Assembly (NCBI GenBank): GCA_002343325.1
Contig: DDSG01000077.1
Span: 1 to 9,395, forward strand
Direction of reading: 5' to 3'
Source: Phycisphaerales bacterium UBA2396
GTDB lineage: Bacteria > Planctomycetota > Phycisphaerae > Phycisphaerales > UBA1924
Length of the DNA stretch: 9,395 nt
How positions within the stretch are numbered: position 1 is the first letter of the stretch; every line of letters begins with the position of its first letter. The notes under the pieces were generated by a model, which was given only the letters and a program-made list of their open reading frames with translations, was not told where the DNA came from and searched no databases. Positions 6,052 to 9,395 of this stretch are shown here, piece after piece. The position numbers and the translations under genes were made by a program.

Positions 6052-6582
6052 ATGGCACGCAGCACGTCATCGGGTGCACGGATCGGGGCCAAGATCGCCG
6101 CGGCAGGGCTTGGGGCCTCGGCGATCATCGGCGGGTTGATCGGTGCGTTCGGGGGCGCGGTGGGGTACACGGCGTACGAGGCGAAGGCGACGTCGTACCT
6201 GTCGGACGACCCTCGGGCGTGCGTGAACTGCCACATCATGAACGACCAGTACAACTCGTGGTCGAGTTCGTCGCACCACGCGCGGGCGACGTGCAACGAC
6301 TGCCACGTGCCGCACGATTCGGTGATCAGCAAGTACATGGTGAAGGCCGAGCACGGGTACCGGCACAGCAAGGGCTTCACGCTGAACAATTTCCACGAGC
6401 CGATCCAGATCACCAAGGGAAGCCGGGACGTGGTGATCGACAACTGCATCCGCTGTCACGAGGCGATGACGCACGACATCCGTCGGGCGGCGGCCGGGCG
6501 AGAGATCACGGCGCACGGGGCGTCGGGCGGGGTTGACTGTCTTCATTGTCACGCGGCGGTCGCGCACGGCGCGACGCGATAG
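6052..6582 (+). CDS. nrfH: NrfH, membrane tetraheme quinol dehydrogenase of nitrite reductase
   Basis: NapC/NirT-family cytochrome c that oxidises menaquinol in the membrane and passes electrons to NrfA. The 176-residue protein has an N-terminal signal-anchor helix (about residues 12-38, AAAGLGASAIIGGLIGAFGG) and a periplasmic domain with four c-heme motifs: CVNCH (57-61), CNDCH (81-85), CIRCH (132-136) and CLHCH (163-167). The first is followed by M63 (CVNCHIM), the methionine ligand typical of NrfH heme 1. The KYMVKAEHGYRHS segment matches the family's quinol-side region. I chose the ATG at 6052; a TTG at 6007 in the same frame would add 15 unlikely residues. No ribosome site precedes the start, and a -10-like box sits six bases upstream. 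nrfA follows 12 bases after the stop, so the two form an operon. Confidence 0.95.
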   Translation: MARSTSSGARIGAKIAAAGLGASAIIGGLIGAFGGAVGYTAYEAKATSYLSDDPRACVNCHIMNDQYNSWSSSSHHARATCNDCHVPHDSVISKYMVKAEHGYRHSKGFTLNNFHEPIQITKGSRDVVIDNCIRCHEAMTHDIRRAAAGREITAHGASGGVDCLHCHAAVAHGATR

Positions 6583-6594
6583 AAGGGGCTTGCG

Positions 6595-8133
6595 ATGTCG
6601 AGCAGGAATGAACGAGGCGGAGCGGCGAAGTCGGCGGTGTTTCTGGTGGCGGCGCTGGTCTGCGCCGGCGGCACGATCGCGGCGATGATGCTCTACGGGA
6701 ACATCACGCGCCGCAAGATGGAGGCCGAGAGCAAGGCCCTCAAGATCGTGGACATCACGGAAACCACGATCGATCCGGCCGAGTGGGGGAAGAACTTCCC
6801 GAGGCAGTACGACGGATACGTGCGCACGGCGGACAACGCGAAGGCCCGCTTCAAGTGGAGCGAGGGTCGACCGCCCGAGGAGGCCGAGCACGCCGCGCAG
6901 GGTGGGAATCCGGATTCGAAGAAGGCCGAGTCGAAGCTGGAGAGCGACCCGAGGCTCAAGACGATCTTCAACGGGTACGCCTTCGCGATCGATTTTCGCG
7001 AACGCCGCGGGCACGCGTACATGCTGCATGATCAGCGTGAGACGGAGCGTGTAAAGCAGAGGCCTCAGCCGGGTGCCTGCTTGAACTGCCACGCGAGCAA
7101 CGTGGTGGCGTACCGCGAGGCGGGTCTGAAGAACGGTGCGCCGGGTTCGCTGGAGGATCCGCTGCTTTCGCCGCATGGGCAGGAGCAGTTGTTCACCGGG
7201 TGGGAGAAGGTCAACCCGATGAAGTACGCGGACGCGACGCAGCTCGTGTCGCACCCGGTGACCTGCTTGGACTGCCACGATCCCAAGACGATGGCGCTGC
7301 GGATCACCAAGCCGGCGTTCATCGAGGGGATCGCGAATCTCGCCAAGTCCGACGACCCGGTGCCGCATCTGCCGAGCGTCGAGCAGTGGCGGAAGGGCGA
7401 TCGTGCGAAGCCTTACGACGCGAACGCGATGGCGAGCCGGCAGGAGATGCGGTCGATGTCGTGCGCGCAGTGCCACGTTGAGTACTACTTCAAGGGCGAC
7501 GAGAAGCGTCTGACGTTCCCGTGGCACAACGGGCTCAAGATGGAGCAGATGGAGACGTACTACAACAGCGTCGGGTGGAACGACTGGAAGCACAAGGACT
7601 CGGGCGCGAACGTGATCAAGGCCCAGCACCCCGAGTTCGAGCTGTGGAGCCAGGGCGTGCACGCGAGGAGCGGGGTGTCGTGCGCCGACTGCCACATGCC
7701 CTACACGCGTGAGGGCGCGATGAAGTACACGAGCCACCAGATCCAGACGCCGATGGCGAACGTGAATCTGTCCTGCCAGACGTGCCACAACTACACCGAG
7801 AGCGAGATCCAGTCGCGCGTGGACCAGATCCAGAAGCGGACGAAGGGTCAGCTCGACCGTGCGGAGATCGCTGTGGTGGAGCTGATCAACGCGATCAAGG
7901 CCGCTCAGGCCGCCGGCGCGACGGACGAGCAGCTCGCCAAGGCGCGGGACCTGCAGCGCAAGGCGCAGTGGCGTGCGGACTTCATCAATGCGGAGAACTC
8001 GATGGGCTTCCACGCCCCGGCCGAGAGCGTGCGGATCCTGGGCGAGGCGATCGACTACGCCCGCCAGGGCGTGACGGAAGTCGCCAAGCTGGGGTTGATG
8101 CCCAAGGCCGCCGACGCGTCGGAGAAGAAGTAA
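6595..8133 (+). CDS. nrfA: NrfA, pentaheme cytochrome c nitrite reductase (CXXCH-type catalytic heme)
   Basis: Periplasmic enzyme reducing nitrite to ammonium with six electrons delivered by NrfH. The 512-residue length is normal. An N-terminal hydrophobic helix (about residues 13-34) lacks a clear cleavage site, so it may stay as an anchor. Five heme motifs are present: CLNCH (162-166), CLDCH (224-228), CAQCH (290-294), CADCH (363-367) and CQTCH (394-398). The first is at the catalytic position, where most NrfA have CXXCK. Active-site and calcium residues are otherwise kept: E296-Y297 in CHVEYY, K342, Q344 and H345 in KAQHPEFE, an Arg in the DQRETER segment before heme 1, and the heme-ligand His in SHQIQTP. 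The start at 6595 has AAGGGG six bases upstream. No cytochrome c maturation (ccs/ccm) gene is adjacent. It converges with thiE after 50 bases. Confidence 0.97.
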   Translation: MSSRNERGGAAKSAVFLVAALVCAGGTIAAMMLYGNITRRKMEAESKALKIVDITETTIDPAEWGKNFPRQYDGYVRTADNAKARFKWSEGRPPEEAEHAAQGGNPDSKKAESKLESDPRLKTIFNGYAFAIDFRERRGHAYMLHDQRETERVKQRPQPGACLNCHASNVVAYREAGLKNGAPGSLEDPLLSPHGQEQLFTGWEKVNPMKYADATQLVSHPVTCLDCHDPKTMALRITKPAFIEGIANLAKSDDPVPHLPSVEQWRKGDRAKPYDANAMASRQEMRSMSCAQCHVEYYFKGDEKRLTFPWHNGLKMEQMETYYNSVGWNDWKHKDSGANVIKAQHPEFELWSQGVHARSGVSCADCHMPYTREGAMKYTSHQIQTPMANVNLSCQTCHNYTESEIQSRVDQIQKRTKGQLDRAEIAVVELINAIKAAQAAGATDEQLAKARDLQRKAQWRADFINAENSMGFHAPAESVRILGEAIDYARQGVTEVAKLGLMPKAADASEKK

Positions 8134-8183
8134 CCAGGGCAGGGCGAACGGGCGAACGCACGCCAGGTTCTTCGGCATCCGGG
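8134..8183. repeat. nrfA-thiE convergent gap with a small tandem repeat
   Basis: The 50 bases between the two convergent stop codons contain GGGCGAAC twice in tandem (8142-8157). No stem-loop followed by a T run is visible for either gene, so termination here is not explained by an intrinsic terminator. Confidence 0.6.
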
Positions 8184-9395
8184 CTAGGTGTGGCGTCCTT
8201 CGGTCAGGGCCTGGACGATCTGGCGGCAGGTCCGATCGGGCGAGGGCGAGCCGCACACGATGCTCGACACCGCCACGCCCAGGCAACCCTTCGAGGCGAG
8301 CAGGGCGGCGTTGTCCGGCGTGATCCCGCTGATCGCCAGGTGCGGCACGCGGGCGAGTGAAGGCGTCGCCAGAAACTCGCGGAGATAGTCGATCCCCGCG
8401 AGCGTCGGCTTGGGCTTGGTCGCGGAGGGGAACATCGGGCCAAGCCCGAGATAGTCGGCCCCGTCTCGCAGCGCGGCGTGGGCCTGCGCGATCTCCGAGG
8501 TCGAAACGCCCACGATCAGCCTTGAGCCCGCGAGCAGCCGCACATCGGCGATCGACAGATCGGTCTGGCCGACGTGGACGCCGTCGGCCCCGGCGAGCAG
8601 CGCGACGTCCGCGCGGTCGTTGATGATGACGGAGACCTTCGTTGAAGCTCGCCTCGCAACCGCGACGAGATGTCGGGCGCGATCGAGCAGCTCGCGGCTG
8701 TCGAGGTTCTTCTCACGCAGTTGCAGGCAGTCGGCCCCGCCCTCGATCGCCAGCTCCGCCACACGCTCCCACGGGTGATGCTCGCAGAGCGATTCCGACA
8801 GCAGCACGCACAGCCGCCATTGGGGCGTGCGGGGCGGGCCCAGCAGCGTGATCAGGTCCTTCGCCGCCGAGTACGCCTCGTAGCGGAGCGACTCGAACGC
8901 CGCGGCGGCGTCGGGCGCGAGCATCGCCTTGCCAGCCTCCTCGATCGATCGGAGCGACTCGGCGAGGCGTCCGGCGGCGGCGATCGCGATGCCCCGCGTC
9001 CCGCTGCGCTGCGACTCGCCCGGCGTGGAAATCTGCGTGCCCACGTCACTCCCGACGTTTCGAGAGGCCAGGCGTTGCGACGTGTCGGCGGGGAGCGACT
9101 CGGCCGCCGCGTGAAGCCCATGTCGGAGCGACTTGAGGCGTTCGCAAAGCTCCGCATCCCCGAGCGCAAAGCGAGCCAGATCGTCCATCACGCGAAGGGC
9201 CTCCGCCGAGCGGTTCAGGTTCGCATCAACGATCCGGCAGAGGGCGGACCACTCGCCGGCATCCCCAATCCGGGCCGGCCTGCCTTCGCCCGTCGCCCCC
9301 GGCGGTCGCTCCGCCGGCGCGGACGCCGGAGAACCGCCGGAACGGTTGGGTGCCTGGGGGGGGTGCTGGGCTTGGTGGGGGTGGTGGGGGTGATG
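8184..9395 (-). CDS. thiE: Thiamine phosphate synthase with extra N-terminal domain, 5' end outside the window
   Basis: Joins HMP pyrophosphate and thiazole phosphate to thiamine phosphate, the closing step of thiamine assembly; cytosolic. The C-terminal catalytic TIM barrel (about 8190-8810) has the family motifs in order: CLQLREK, VIINDRADVA, GADGVHVGQTDLS, GVSTS, DYLGLGPMFPSATKPKP, LAISGITPDN and GVAVSSIV. Before it is a helical domain (about 8840-9250) with RIVDANLNRSAEALRV, DDLARF, LKSLRHGL, NVGSDVGTQI and RLAESLRSIEE, as in the two-domain ThiE of cyanobacteria and relatives. The frame has no stop up to base 9395. A GTG at 9191 and the ATG after it lie inside the conserved N-terminal motif, so they are internal; the true start is upstream of the window. 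The outermost 60 or so residues are Pro/Ala/Gly-rich and end in a His/Pro run, probably a flexible leader or an edge artefact. Confidence 0.93.
   Translation of the reverse strand, partial: HHPHHPHQAQHPPQAPNRSGGSPASAPAERPPGATGEGRPARIGDAGEWSALCRIVDANLNRSAEALRVMDDLARFALGDAELCERLKSLRHGLHAAAESLPADTSQRLASRNVGSDVGTQISTPGESQRSGTRGIAIAAAGRLAESLRSIEEAGKAMLAPDAAAAFESLRYEAYSAAKDLITLLGPPRTPQWRLCVLLSESLCEHHPWERVAELAIEGGADCLQLREKNLDSRELLDRARHLVAVARRASTKVSVIINDRADVALLAGADGVHVGQTDLSIADVRLLAGSRLIVGVSTSEIAQAHAALRDGADYLGLGPMFPSATKPKPTLAGIDYLREFLATPSLARVPHLAISGITPDNAALLASKGCLGVAVSSIVCGSPSPDRTCRQIVQALTEGRHT

Noticed and set aside
6067..8286. A 739-codon open frame on the minus strand opposite nrfHA
   Set aside because: Its product is dominated by Arg, Leu, His and Val without any domain pattern, and it lies fully over two genes with unmistakable heme motifs. 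Long antisense frames are expected when third positions are almost always G or C.

Overview
The window is very G+C-rich with a strong preference for G or C at third codon positions. The mix of genes suggests a free-living Gram-negative bacterium, most likely Planctomycetota (Phycisphaerae-like): a secretin with a TPR/coiled-coil N-terminus, a two-domain ThiE, a single-copy tryptophan 2,3-dioxygenase and an nrfHA pair. This taxonomic call is inference from gene style, since there is no rRNA or marker gene to settle it. The first ten bases match the 3' end of the common Illumina adapter, so the left edge is probably a contig end.

Layout, left to right. (1) 2-2644, +: the 3' part of a large secretin-family outer-membrane channel gene, closed by a strong intrinsic terminator at 2684-2713. 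(2) 2765-3634, -: tryptophan 2,3-dioxygenase (kynA), whose Shine-Dalgarno sequence lies inside a perfect 7-bp hairpin. Just upstream on the same strand is a possible small lipoprotein gene (3677-3964). (3) 4160-5014, +: a sugar-phosphate isomerase/epimerase-like TIM barrel with two of the four expected metal ligands replaced. (4) 5039-5602, -: a DUF1801 protein with a lysine-rich tail. It is divergent from (5) 5646-5990, +: a Gdx/SugE-type small multidrug resistance transporter. (6) 6052-8133, +: nrfH-nrfA, encoding the membrane tetraheme quinol dehydrogenase and the pentaheme cytochrome c nitrite reductase that reduces nitrite to ammonium. All five NrfA heme motifs are CXXCH, including the catalytic one, and nrfH appears to be read from a leaderless transcript. 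(7) 8184-9395, -: thiE, thiamine phosphate synthase with an extra N-terminal domain, running off the right edge.

Functionally only nrfHA forms a clear unit: quinol oxidation by NrfH feeds electrons to NrfA for ammonification or nitrite detoxification in the periplasm. The other genes are single housekeeping or accessory functions in alternating orientation with short convergent or divergent gaps. I see no mobile element, CRISPR array, tRNA or rRNA, and no convincing unknown multi-gene system. The most interesting points are the non-canonical catalytic heme of NrfA, the leaderless nrfH promoter, the hairpin over the kynA ribosome site and the degenerate metal site of the TIM-barrel protein.
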